Shown: positions 45,511-57,363, counted from the stretch's first letter. The stretch is DNA of 64,000 nt from Punctularia strigosozonata HHB-11173 SS5 (GCF_000264995.1 NW_006767447.1:73384-137383), one strand, 5' to 3'. Translations and numbers: made by a program. Notes: generated by a model not told the origin, from the letters alone.

Positions 45511-48063
45511 CTTATCCAGCTCGCGAGTGATTTGCTGATCCGATAGTAAGCTAAAACTATGCTCGCATACTATCACCGCAACTGAACAATCATCAGCATA
45601 TTCTGTATGCGGATGTGGATATGTGGGATAAGCTTACTATCTATCCGTTCGCCCACTGATCTCTTAAACATCGCCTGTATAGTCAGCGACCGCAATTGGT
45701 TTCTGGTCGCTCCCGTTGTCAGTATCAATTCTTCAGACTGCTATCTTGCCGCGAGTTGATTGTAGCATACTTCTGTCGCAGGCGGTGTTGTCGGTCGTGG
45801 CTTTCGGTGAGTGCTGAATTTCGCGTGAGAGAAACTGTACACCCATATTCTTTTAGGATTTGGAATAGGTAAGTGGGTTGTTCAAGCAGTAGTCAGCAAC
45901 TGACGTTTAGTGTAGATGTCGTTGTTGTTGGGTGAGTACCAAGCGAAGCCGCGCGTTGTAGTTCAATCGTATTCACAGACATGTAGGGTGGACGAGAAGA
46001 CGGTTACAAACCTTTGGGATCGGGAATCGACTGTGCGTAGAAAATATTACAGTCATACAGAGGCACGAGATCGTGACCCCTGCTCGTGTCATAGTGGATG
46101 TTCAATACGAGTCTCGCATCCGGAGCGGCAGCAGACGTGGTGCTGGCCGTATCACTTTGCGTTCTGCTGTATCGCAGAAAGATGGGCTTGCAAGCGTACG
46201 CCCCACCGTGCTATCCGTCTTCAACTAGAGCTCTTTATCTGTGATCCAGGTCCGACGGGATTGTTACGAGGTTGATCGTATACAGTATCAGCACTGGAGC
46301 ATTAACCAGGTGTGTGATCCGTTGAAACGTCGTCATCTTTTTAACCTTTATATGTCTTCTCCATAGCATGTGCGCTGTGGCGGCTGCCATATGTGTTCGT
46401 TCTCATCATCTGGCATAAGTACCGCACGTTAACGTGATTGAACAGTATTCAGTGATAGAGGATACCTTCATCTTCATGACGTAAGTGAATTCGTGTTGTT
46501 CACGCCGCTCCCATAGATCACTCAAAGACCCGCAGCTTTTACATCATCTCGAGCAAGCGTGAGCCTTCGCATCATGGGTTAACGAGCATGACATCCAATT
46601 TTAAGTTCCTGCGCGATCGACACAGTGTTCTTCAACGCTTTGCTCGCGGGATTGAATGCGCGAAACACGCTCCGCGCGTCCTCGATCGAAGAAGCCTTCA
46701 CGTTGCCCGCCTTGCCTATGCACGGACTGGACATACCCAAGGTGGAACAAGGCGGCGACGACGGCTTCAGAGCAGTTGACACGGGACGGGATGTGAGTCG
46801 TCATGTAGCTGATTGTTTTCTCTGGAGAGCCCGAGCCACTCATGACTTCCCCAGGCGCCGATCGTATTCGTGAGAGAAACGTACGACATGGAGAGCCAGA
46901 GTAGTACCGGGTTTGGGATCGGGACGGCCACGTGAATGTATAATATGTTTTGGTCATGAGAGACTAAAGGCACCATGGAACGCGTGTGATCATCTATGTT
47001 AGATACTGGGCAAGGATTTATGCCGTAGACGCTACGGAGAGCATACTTCGTCTCACGCGCTCGGAGCGCTTTGGCAGTTGACGTTCGAGGTGCTCCGTCA
47101 ACTCACGCGAAATCGCCTAGGGAGCTGGAGTATCCAGTATTCGCGGTTTCGGACGCATCAGCCGAAAGATGCGTTATCAGAGAACCTGAAGGAAGGACCT
47201 TCATTACCCGTATACGATGTTTCAAGATCTTGAAGGCGCTATGCACGCCCCTCATCGGGACGTGACTTAGGACAGCTTGATTTCCAAAGGTCCATCATGT
47301 TGTGCATGGCCTAATAAAAGCCAGCGTCCGTAGCGCACCATGAGTTACGTTGGCGTTCATCAGCTTCCGTGTCTGACTCCGTATCCACGAGTCGTCGGCA
47401 AGCGGGTGCGGTACGCGTCCGTTCAGCGATACACGGTCCGCAGATGGCTAGAGTAGAGGTGCAGATCGCCCAGTAATGCTATGCGGTCTCATACATCCAA
47501 GCATCAGGGGGTCTGCAAGAGTTGAACGGCATCGCTGAGATGGTGCTGGCAATATTATTTCGCCACGTGGGCGTCGGTGGCCGTGTGGCCCTAATTTGGG
47601 GTGCATGCGAAACGTTGACCGTTGTTGTGATGGGAAGACCTCGAGACCGCTTCGTCGCTTCGTCGAGTCCCGCCGCCCCGTCCCCTTCGCCCCCGACGAC
47701 GAGGGTCTACCTCTCTGCGTCCCCCACGCCCTCCTCGTCGCCGTCCCCGACGCACTCCACTTTTGCTATCTTTATCTGCATGACCGCCTTCCACTTCTGA
47801 CCCGGTGAGCATGATCATGTCGCCCGTTGGCAACGCGCGCCCGGAGGACTCACACTGCCCGTCGTCTTCTTTCATACTGCAGTTCGCGCTTTTTTGGGAG
47901 ACTCCTATCGTTCTCTATACGCACGACGCAGAAGAAAAAACCAGCAAACATATCATCAACCCGCACACTCATTCGATCACCACCGCTCCTTACGGACTCC
48001 GTAGACCCGCCCCCGAAGTCGTCAAGACATACCTCGTAATACCACCATCGCTCAAGAATCGCG
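45511..48063. other. 2.5-kb stretch without a supported gene
   Basis: The first 400 bp hold probable remnants of the DUF6534 gene. Frames at 46579-46976 (-) have coding-like composition (SSIEDARSVFRAFNPASKAL) but no recognisable family and no good splice path. From 47640 on, the sequence becomes C/T-rich and leads into the Ser/Thr-rich membrane protein; its 5' exon could lie here. Confidence 0.45.
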
Positions 48064-49455
48064 ATGCATCTTCAACGTCACCAACACCAGCACGTTCGCA
48101 GGCAAGTCATTTCGGACCCTCTCGCGATCCCCACGGGCGTCGAGGGGATCAGCACCGGCGCCGCGACCGTTGCGACGGCCGCCGCCACTGCGAGCAGTCT
48201 TGCGCTCAACACCGCCACCTCCGACGCCGCCAGCGTCAGCGTCCAGCTCGTTCCTGGTCAATCCGCGGTCACCATCACGACCCAGGATTCCTCCACCCCG
48301 ACCTCCACCTCGGCCGCAGCGACCAGTACGACCGCCGCGGCCAAGTCCGCCGCGTCGCACTCCTCCATCTCCCTCGGCGCCGTGATCGGGGCGTGCGTCG
48401 CCTCCGTGCTCGGCCTCGGCCTCCTCATCGTCTTCGTCATCTGGTGCAACCGCCGCGACCGCGCGGCGAAGGCCGAACTCGCCTCGCGCCGCTCCAAGCT
48501 CAATGCGCAGGGCGAACACAGCCGACGCCAGTCGCGCAACCTGCCCGGCGGCACGTGGGGCAAGCTCGAGAGCCATCACGGCGGGAGCGACGATGCCAGC
48601 TCGCGCTACTCGGCGCAAGACACGACCGCTGGCACGGGCGGCGACGCGGAGAAGATGAGCATGAAGATGGACATGTTCAAGTCGGCGCCGAGCGTGCGCT
48701 CGGTCGAGAAGTCTGGAGAAGAGGAGGACAGCGGCGAGAGCGCGACGAGCAACTACTTCGACATCGACCCCTCGATGCTGTCCAAGTACCATCCCCGCCT
48801 CGCCGAGGAGATGTCGACGACGGCCAGCCAGCCGCACATGCACCAGGTCCCCACCGCGCGCCCGCTCGTCGGCCGGGTGGACACGTCCGCCGGCGCGGTC
48901 TCGTGGGACGGCGATACTGCCGCGGACTCGTTCGTATCCCTGAAGTCGATGCGCATGTCGGGCACGATGTCTCCGACGTTCGTCTCCGCCCGCTCCACAC
49001 CCGCCGTCACGCCCGCCGCCATCAAGCACCGATGGGAGTCGGCCGAGGTCGTTACCCTCGACGAGGACGGCGTCCCGCTGGACTCCTCCTATGCCTCCAC
49101 GCACAACACCGAGCCCGCGAGCGGGAACACCTCGCGTCGCGCGAGCGTCTCGAACCCGTTCTTCAGCGCGCAGGAGCGGATCAAGGCCCGCAACCCGTTC
49201 GACGACGTGCACGCGCAGCTGCCGCCGGTGCCCACCCGGCACATGGCGACGGACAGCAACTCGAGCGATGCGATGAAGTCGCTGCTCGCCGCGCTCGAGC
49301 TTCCCGGCGACGACAAGGCGAAGCTGGTCGAGAGCGAGGACGACCCGCACCGGGTGACGAGCATGCAGCCGAGCATCGTCAGCCACGCGTCCAGCATGGC
49401 GTACGCGGAGGAGGTCATTCCCGCGTTCCCGCTCCCGCCTCATGCACAGCGATAG
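48064..49455 (+). CDS. Single-pass membrane protein with Ser/Thr-rich ectodomain
   Basis: Unspliced frame of 463 aa. An extracellular-looking Ser/Thr/Ala-rich region (residues about 25-105) is followed by a clear transmembrane helix at about 108-129 (LGAVIGACVASVLGLGLLIV then FVIWC) and a basic stop (NRRDRAAKAELASRR). The remaining 330 residues are cytoplasmic, low-complexity and Ser-rich, with repeated NPF motifs (SNPFFS, RNPFDD) that can bind EH-domain endocytic proteins. Layout resembles fungal Mid2/Wsc-like or axial-budding-type surface proteins. No signal peptide is seen at the chosen Met, so an upstream exon carrying one is likely, and the true start may lie before 48064. A 507-codon open frame on the opposite strand (48052-49575) is a shadow of GC-rich codon use. 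Confidence 0.75.
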   Translation: MHLQRHQHQHVRRQVISDPLAIPTGVEGISTGAATVATAAATASSLALNTATSDAASVSVQLVPGQSAVTITTQDSSTPTSTSAAATSTTAAAKSAASHSSISLGAVIGACVASVLGLGLLIVFVIWCNRRDRAAKAELASRRSKLNAQGEHSRRQSRNLPGGTWGKLESHHGGSDDASSRYSAQDTTAGTGGDAEKMSMKMDMFKSAPSVRSVEKSGEEEDSGESATSNYFDIDPSMLSKYHPRLAEEMSTTASQPHMHQVPTARPLVGRVDTSAGAVSWDGDTAADSFVSLKSMRMSGTMSPTFVSARSTPAVTPAAIKHRWESAEVVTLDEDGVPLDSSYASTHNTEPASGNTSRRASVSNPFFSAQERIKARNPFDDVHAQLPPVPTRHMATDSNSSDAMKSLLAALELPGDDKAKLVESEDDPHRVTSMQPSIVSHASSMAYAEEVIPAFPLPPHAQR

Positions 49456-51537
49456 GTCTTCGTCAACACTTCGTTGCCGTGATGGTTCGCTCGTCCCCCC
49501 TGCTGCCCCATCGACTTGACCGGAGCTATTCACGATGTCATGTGTTCGTTCGTCGCCGTTGCTTCCCCACAGCACTCTTGCACGTTGACCTACTTGATAC
49601 GACTCGGCACGTTTAGCTGATGGGAATACCCGTCATCGCCGTCAAACCTGCTGTCTGTTGTCTACTATCCACCTGTTTAAACCCCTGCCATCTTCTTCAC
49701 CCACTTTGCCCTTCTTGTCCATTTTTTTTTTGCGCGCGACGCGACGCGGCGATCCGGCATCGACTCCTCCCTTTCGCCCGTTCTTTCTCTTCCCAGTCCA
49801 GGTTCTTGTTCATGTTTTTTCCACGTCTTTTGATTTTCTTGCCGTCGGCGTCGACTCGCTCGATGTTTGGCGCGCATATATTGGCTCACCTGCGAGGATT
49901 GGTCGACAACCGTAGGCGCGGTCTTGGTTTGTTTAGGTGGCCATTCCGCAACCACCGCCCCCCTTTATTTCTTGTCGCTGTTGCATCGCACTGCGCGCTT
50001 GAGCATTGCGTGTAGATATCCAAAACCTGCTTTTAGTAATAATTTATTTGAACGGCCTGGGAATATCCATGGCGGAGGCATACTGAGGTCCAAGTCGCGT
50101 GTGTACGTACGGCTAGCGCTGGATATCTGGACTTGTCCCACGACTGAACGCTGCTAGCCCCTTTTCTAACTGTGGGAACTCATTTGTATTCCAACGAAGT
50201 GATGCGAGTCCGTAGAAAAACGTCATCGCTGCGGATCGGATTGAAACTCCTTCTTGACTCCTGCGCGTTTGCGCAACTCTTGGGGTATTTTTCAGTGGCC
50301 TGCCAGAGCTAAGGCCAGTGTGCTTCAAGCTCGCCCTTTCGCCGATTTCTGGATAAAAACGGGGTGTCGTCGTACGATTGATTGGATAATAACACCGTCT
50401 ATCACAGGCCATACACCCGATATCGTTCGTCTCTGGCCGTGGGGTTTCCCACAGCTTGCGTACATTAGATCAATATTGCTCTGGGTTTTCCCGTATCCGG
50501 GTCGAAACCGCGTGAGCTTTGTAGCCCGTCATCGCGAACAGAAGAAGAGAAATGACGCGGCTCGTACCGGTGAGGGCCGCCATCGCATCCGTCTCGTAAC
50601 TGACTCCCGGGGTTAGGCGCCATTCTCGTGAAGCCCCATAGAACGAAAGAGAAAACGCAGTGCAGCGGGACGCGCGTCTCGATGGGACGGACAGGCATGG
50701 GGCGCGAAACGTCCGGAGCAACTGGGGCGCCGTATGCGCCATACGGACACTGCCCGGTGTAAGAAGGTCCGCCATCGCATATTCGACGAGTCATGCAGAC
50801 GAGGATGAAGTAGTCAGCAAGGATCGGATCTGCAGGACTGCGGTTTCGCGACTTTTTCACCGGTGAGCTCTTTGGTGGGGCACGTGTATCTCTCATCCTC
50901 CTCTCCATCTGTGTGCACTTCTTCCGCGATAAGCATACCGATAACCGTATATCCCACGAACCGTAGTTCACAACACGGAACGGGCTAGCGCGTCGGTGGC
51001 CAGAGGCCGGAGCGCAGAACCCGCCTTCACCGCCTCCGCGTTTTGTCTGCGCGCAGCACCTTTTGAACGGGGATGAGCAAGTGTTGTATATCGAGGTGAC
51101 CGTGTGTCAATGGCAGCAACGCTAAACAGACAGTGGTATTCAGGTAACTGCCGTCGTCTGCACGGAATCTAGACTCAAGGGCGAAGTGATTCGACGGGAT
51201 AAAACTCGAGCGACCACATTACGAGCCCTGAGGCCTGAGGCCTGAGGCGGTGACGCTGTGACATCGCCGGCGAGCTGGGTCGGACACACTTGCTCCTGTC
51301 GGATCTGCGTTGGAAGATGTTAGCTAGAAGGTTCCTTCCCAGACACCGCCTTGGTATCGGGTCCGTGCATATACAAGTACAGGGCGCCCCCGACGTCTTG
51401 ATCGTCAGGGAGCGCCTGCGTCGTATCCATCCGGCTTCTCACGTTTCGCGCCAGGCCGACGCCGGCAACATAACACGGATTGCACGGAATCGCACTAGAT
51501 TGAACACGGGTGGGAGGACAAGTCGGAACGCAATCTC
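49456..51537. other. 2.1-kb gene-free stretch
   Basis: The first 600 bp are pyrimidine-rich and may contain the 3' untranslated region of the membrane protein. The rest has no supported gene. A tandem heptamer lies at 51227-51247. Frames at 50254-50616 (+) and 50465-50971 (-) are unrecognised. Confidence 0.5.
51227..51247 (+). repeat. Tandem heptamer (CCTGAGG)3
   Basis: Three perfect CCTGAGG units in a row, about 290 bp upstream of the histidine kinase start. Too short to call functional. Confidence 0.85.
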
Positions 51538-54500
51538 ATGGACGCCACTGACGGATCCCACCCGGATCCCGCACCCACCGCTTCTTCTCGTTCGTCACTC
51601 AACTCTGGCACACCACACTATGTCGTAACCCCCACCGACGAAACCCTCGGCACGCAACGCTTCCCTGTCGTAACACTCTCTGATCCACGCGTCAACGGCC
51701 CCGACCCTCAACCCCTATTCTATCCTTCTCCCAGTGATACCGTCTCGCTCGGAGCGCCCCTCTCTGACTTCGACGAGACGGAGTTCGGGCGTGACTACCC
51801 CAGCGGACAACGTCAAGACGGCTCAGCCGTCATACCACCACAGCAACCAAGCTTCGCAGACCCATACCTCTTCCCGCTACTGGCGCGGAACGAGCTGAAG
51901 CGCCTCACTTCACTATGGTACTACACCAATTCCATCCTCAACGATCACGATCTCCTAGAGCAACTGCAGGGCACCGTCGACGTCGTCCATGTGAGCACGC
52001 GTCTTCGCACCGTTATAGGACGTTCGCCCGGTCCTAATTTCGGACGTGGCAGGACATCATGCAGCAGGATTGCACTTTCCTCGGCTTGATGGACCACGAC
52101 AGCTACACGCACATCGTCACCAACAATTGCCCGCTCTCCACCGTTCCCCGCCGGGAGGCCACGTGCGCGCACACCATCCTCCAGGACTCAGACACCGTCT
52201 TCTCCCTCCCGAACATGCTCGAAGACTGGCGCTTCGCCGCCTCGCCGTCCGTCCAGGCCGGCATGCGCTCCTACGTCGGCACCCAGCTCCTCTACCGTCT
52301 TCCGGGAACTGACGTCGAGGTTGCCTTCGGTTCGCTCTGCGTCTCCTCCAACTCGCCCAAACCGGCGCCGAGCGCGGTTCAGATCAACACCCTCAAGCGA
52401 CTTGCGAAGACGATGGTGCACATGATCGTCGAGCGTGCCAACATCCGGCGGCGGAAAGTCCAAGAGGAGATGGTCGCCAAGCTCGCCGCAGTGCTCCAGG
52501 ACGTCACGCCGGGTAATCTCATCGAGCGCCGGCTGAACGTCCTTCGCGAGTGTTACCCAAGCTGCCACGTATCGTATCAGATCCAGCAGGACGGCGTCGT
52601 CCGCCTCCGAGGCGGGCCTCGGGTCCCGTACGAGCAGGTGCGCGACTCCCTCTGGGAGGCGACGGACGCCATCCTCAAGGTAATCCTGGACAACCACACC
52701 CCAATACACCTCTCGCGCCCCACGAATCAGGCCGTGCGCGCCATCGTCGTTCGCGTGCCGTCGGCGGACGACGCGTACCTCGTGGTGGAGACGGACGACC
52801 TGAAGACCGTGTTCGACACCATCGACGTCTTGTTCGTCGTCCAGTGCGCCACGTCCATCTCTAACGTCGTCATGAGTGCGGACCTCAACGCGGCAGCCGC
52901 GTCCAAGGACTTGTTCCTCCGTGGAATGACCCACGATCTCCGGACGCCCATCCACGCGATCATCGCGTCCGCCGAATTGTTGAAGGAGGGGTCCTCGGAC
53001 GTCGAATCAACGCCACGTACGCCAGGAAAGGAAACATCCCGACGCATGCTGGACGTCATCGAAGGCCAGGGCAACCACCTCCTTGCCATGGTCAACAGTC
53101 TGATCCGCCTCAATCACCTCGGGGTGGCCGACCAGTATGACCTCAGCACATCCTTGCAAAACCTCGCAGCAATCGAGCAAAGCGTCGTGGAAGGGATCAC
53201 GAACTCTGCGGCGTACGCTGAGCGGAAGACCGAAGTCGCCGTCTTGGTCGATAACCAGCTGCCGGCGACGGCGGAGCTGCTCCTCACCAACGTAGCAACC
53301 CTCGGCATCGTGCTCAGTTCCCTCATGGGCCACGCACTATCGACGACGACCCGGGGCAGCATCTGCCTCCGCACGTCCCTCTCGCCAGACCGCGCCTTCC
53401 TCGACTACGAGGTCATAGATACCGGAGCGGGGATCGTACCCCAAGATTGGGGGCGCGTGTTCCCCCCTGCCGAGCCCGTAGCGGATCCCGACGACAGCGA
53501 CCCCGCACATCTTCGTCTCAGCATAGCGACCGCATCCCGCATCGCAAACGCGCTGAGCGGGGCACTTTCGCTCGTGTCCTGCACCCCGGGTCGGGGCTCC
53601 CACTTCCGGTTGCGGCTCAACAAGCCCGTGATTGCTCCCGACAAGGACCCGGAGAGCGTCCGGCACCGATTGAAGAAATCGATTATGCCGCTCACGTATT
53701 ACGTGCTCGACGGTGGCCCGCCGTCGGTGACGCACGTTGCCCAGCAGCTCGGAAGGCTCGGCTTCACCGAGACTTCAAAGGAAGGGGCGGCGATCGCCCT
53801 CGGCGATGCCAAGATGGCGCGTTTGGCACTTGAGCGACTGACGAACCCGTGGCAGACCGCGTTCCTCGTGTCTGGTGAGCCCACGAGCGAGGCGCGTCCA
53901 GCTAACGCCCCCGGCTGACCTTGATGCCTGGCGCGCAGACTCTATCGAAGAGGCTGGACATCACCGGCGCCCGTCTAATCCGCGGGTGCTCCGTAGCCCG
54001 TCGCCGGTCGTTCGCGCGCGTCTCTGGGCCGTCATCGACGCGGCCCTGCAGAACTACCACCGACGAGGACCGCTCTCCGCCGGCGCTTTCCAGGCATCGC
54101 GCAACTCGACCCCGTCCGCCGGCGACGCGCCCAGACGCGATCGGTCCTCGATTCGCCTGCTCATCGTCGACGACAACGAGATCAACGTCAGGATACTCGT
54201 CATGTACGCCAAGCGCCGGGGCTACGCGCACGCCACCGCACGCGACGGGCAGGAGGCCGTGGACCAATTTGCAGACGCGCTGGCGAGCAGGGCCCAACAG
54301 CCCGCGGGGACGTTCGACCTGGTGTTGATGGACCTGCAGATGCCGAAGATGGACGGCGAGGAAGCGACGCGTCGGATCCGGGTGCTGGAGCAAGACGCCG
54401 GCGTGTATCCTAGCCTCGTCTACATCGGTCAGTGTCGTCCCTGTCAGAAGTGCGTGCGCGCAGTTTGGCTAAAGGGGCGCGGTCGGGGGGGTACTAGTGT

Positions 54501-54625
54501 CCGGTCAAGGTTCGGATCGAGACATCTCGCGCGCCCTAGCGGCGGGAGCGGACGGCTACTACGTCAAACCGTGCAGTATGCGCTCTCTGGACGATTTGAT
54601 CGCGCTCCGCTTCCGGGGCGGTTGA
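51538..54625 (+). CDS. Hybrid histidine kinase with degenerate ATP-binding domain
   Basis: Two-component sensor protein. Proposed exons: 51538-51990, 52053-53874, 53939-54427, 54498-54625 (963 aa, frame closes). A disordered N-terminus is followed by a GAF-like sensor region from about residue 115 (KRLTSLWYYTNSILNDHDLL, later REATCAHTILQDSD). The dimerisation domain has the H box FLRGMTHDLRTPIHAI with the phosphorylatable His at about 444. In the ATPase domain the G1 motif DTGAGI (about 607) and a terminal GRGSHF are kept. The N box reads LSSLMGHALS, without the usual Asn, and the G2 glycines are replaced (HLRLSIATASRIANALSG). A domain without acidic site follows (TYYVLDGGPPSVTHVAQQLG). The C-terminal receiver is complete: VDDNEIN, phospho-acceptor Asp about 890 in LMDLQMPKMDG, SGQGS and Lys about 944 in YYVKPC. 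Kinase activity is therefore doubtful; partner-dependent phosphotransfer is possible. Confidence 0.9.
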
Positions 54626-56331
54626 GCGCACAGGATGCTGCTGTCGATGCACTGGGTGTCTTGTTTCCTCTTATTTCATGATGTCACTGTCGCCATCATC
54701 CGACAGGCATCCGAACACACGAATCCGGACAAATTTATTTCTATTTCTCCGCCTTTCGTCCATGTTTGCCAGCCGGCGAGTCGGGCGACAGGGCGAGTTA
54801 AAATACGGCGAAGGGCAAGCTCATCGTCTATCTATACACCAACGTGCTTGGGCTGTCTCCGCGCGCATGTTCTTTTTTATGAACCGTATCCCGTTTTCCT
54901 GGGTTTTATCAGGTAGAATCTGATGTGCATCACATACATGTAGGATCACATACACCGGCCTTGTTGCATATACTGTGTCTGGTACCTCCTCCTGCTCAAG
55001 TCTATCACCGGCCTCGAACATGGCCTCCTGCATCACAGATCATGGCTCTTCACCGCTATGGATTAAGACAGGTTCTGTTGTATTTAGCCAGGTAGGTAGG
55101 TAGGTATATTTCCGGCGCGGTCCCAATAGCGGAACAACTGGTTGCCGCACCGCACGTCAATACGCACGGCTTGGCGCACACAGTGCATCCACGGCCCCCG
55201 TGAGCTGTTATACAGCCGACACGCCGCTTCAGCACTGGTGCAGGTAAACTAGGTACATGTACCAGGAAGGCGGGGGTTTTGGCGGAAGGCGGCAGCACAG
55301 CACAGGAGGATATTGGCGCGCCGTCGCTGCGGCTGCCAAAAACCGGGAAACGACGGGGAAACCCCGGAGAACCGGCGCGGGGACCCTGAGGACATGCACT
55401 CAAGTCCATCGGACGTCATCATACTGCGGAACGCACGTGAACCAGACCAGAGCGCACGCAGACGCAAGTTTGCTTTCTAGCAGCAGCATGATTTGCTTAC
55501 ATGCGCCTTGGTATCATTAGAGAGGTTTCTCAAATAGCGCGGTGGATTGGAACGGTTTCGTGCGCGCGGCTGGTCTGCAATCTATGATCACAATCGAGGA
55601 CACACGGTAGGATGATGGGTTTCGTTTGCTCACCCCGGAGTGTTGGCGAAAGGCACAAGGAATGCCGAGCAGGGTGTGGGACACCTTCCCTGCGAGTACG
55701 CGAAATGAGATCCGCAAAGGTGCAAGGATACACCCTGGAGCACACGATACGAGGGGAGATAGGCAAAGGTGCAAAAATACCATCTCGGTTGGTGGACAGC
55801 TGCCAGTGTAGCGGGGGGAGGGCGGGGCCTTCTCGGGGCAGGCCAGTCAGAACGTTCGACAGTGCGAACGTGTCAGGGCATCACAAATACGAGAACGAGA
55901 CCGACGTGTAGTCCTGCAGAACGACAGGCCTGCTCCTTGGTACTTAGTTATGGTCTGGTGGCGTGTGTGGCGCACTGGCGGAGGTTAGAGTGAGAATCGC
56001 CGTGAACCTGGATGTCGGCGAGCTGTGGTGAGATGGGTGCCATGCATCGTGCAGCATCACAAATGGGAGCAAGCAAAGTGCCAGCCTACATAAACAAGCG
56101 GACTTCCTGAGGTTGCCTTCCAATTGACTGCATGCTGCAGCTAGACCGCGATATGGAGGACGCATCTGCGTTGGAATCCATGCATGCATCCCCAGAGTCG
56201 TCCCAGCAACATGTTGGCGCATTGTCGAATGGCCTGCATGCTCATGCTCTAGGTCAACATGTGGACTATTGCGCCCTGGGATATTCACAAGACCCGAGTG
56301 ATTTTGTGCGCATTTTCTTCCGGGATGATCG
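54626..56331. other. 1.7-kb gene-free stretch with a dispersed repeat
   Basis: It holds the second copy of the ~165-bp repeat (55089-55261). A frame at 56132-56335 overlaps the start of the next gene and could supply an alternative 5' exon, but its sequence is unlike the paralogue's. The rest is unrecognised. Confidence 0.5.
55089..55261 (+). repeat. ~165-bp dispersed repeat, copy 2
   Basis: Same orientation as copy 1 at 34573-34737. The core GTATATTTCCGGCGCGGTCC and the stretch CTTGGCGCACACAGTGCATC are identical. Single differences and short indels are scattered over the rest. It begins with one extra GGTA unit. It lies about 460 bp downstream of the histidine kinase stop, again on the 3' side of a plus-strand gene. 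Confidence 0.88.
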
Positions 56332-57363
56332 ATGACGAGGGAAAGCTCAATGACGGGCGTTTCTCAGACCAGCTGTACAGCCCTGACCTCGACGCTGTCT
56401 CCACAATGTTCAGTACATGAGGTATTCGCTCCTAAGCTGTCCGTGCCCGACCTCATCCTCGTCTCCATTGATTGGCATTGGTTTTATGTTCATTGGTATG
56501 CCCTCGCCAACTCGACCAACGCATTTAATGGCCTGCTCCTTGGACCGGTGCACGGGCACATATGCGACAGCGCGGGTATTCCTACCGTAGCGGTCCCAGA
56601 CACGGCCGAAATTCTGAACATCGTCCTTCGCGGAATATACAATCTGAGCTTCGCAAGCCCTCTACCATCGTTCGAGGCGGCATCGAGCGCTGCAGTGCCT
56701 CTCCTCAAGTACGGCTTCGATGTCCGGCGTATGTTCGCGCCTTCGACCACCCTCTTCGAGCTCTTTTCGACCCTATACGCGCCCTTCGTGCCGATGGACG
56801 TCTACTGCTTCGCGGCGCTGTACGATCTCGCCCCCATCGCATCTGTCGCGTCCGGACATCTCCTCTCCTTCTCTTTCTGTACGCTGGACGACGCCCTCGC
56901 GAAGAAGATTGGGCCTCGCTATCTCCGCCTCCTTCTCTGCCTCCACCTCGGACGGAGTGGCGCGCTGAAGCGTCTGCTCCTCCCGCAGCCGACGATGCAT
57001 CCACCGAACACGGTATGCGGCATGGCCGAGCAACAGAACTTGTGTAGCGCGTGGGCGTTGGCAAGCGCCTACCTCTCCCGGGACCCGCGCCCGAGTGAGT
57101 TGGTTCAACGTCGGCAGATCCGCCATCCAAGGCCGCTATTGACATGATACTCCACGCGCAGATACTACTTCCCAGGATATGCGAAGCGTATTGTATCCCA
57201 TATCCTGCAGTCTCGAGTGCGCGCAGTGCGGGCTGTCGTTCGTGGACCGGTCGTTGTCGTTAATCGCTGAATGGGCAGCAGTGAAGGTACGACCATGTTT
57301 GTGTACTGTTAACGACCTTTCACTCACCGTATGGCGGTACAGACGACCATAGTCACGGAATGA
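56332..57363 (+). CDS. BTB/POZ-like domain protein, paralogue 1
   Basis: Proposed exons: 56332-57094, 57162-57286, 57343-57363 (302 aa, frame closes). The opening domain resembles the BTB-like fold of many Agaricomycete proteins: PDLILVSIDWHWFYVHWYAL then a loop, AVPDTAEILNIVLRGIYNLS, and SSAAVPLLKYGFDVRRMF. A helical C-terminal half with MDVYCFAALYDLAPIASVAS follows. The tail holds CSLECAQCGLSFVDRSLSLI, a possible Cys-x2-Cys site. In BTB proteins the domain mediates dimerisation or cullin binding; here the function is unknown. Intron positions in the 3' half, including a 21-nt last exon, match those of paralogue 2. The start follows an in-frame stop (56326), so Met 56332 is the earliest possible in this exon; paralogue 2 has an additional 5' exon. 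Confidence 0.72.

Noticed and set aside
46579-46976. Overlapping minus-strand frames with coding-like composition
   Set aside because: No family recognised, and joining them would need an intron of about 20 nt, too short to be real.
48052-49575. 507-codon open frame on the minus strand
   Set aside because: It overlaps the membrane-protein gene exactly; its translation is Arg/Gly-rich and low-complexity. It is a shadow produced by GC-rich third positions.
47805-49616. 603-codon open frame on the plus strand in another phase
   Set aside because: Arg/His-rich translation without domains; the alternative phase has a real transmembrane helix and NPF motifs.
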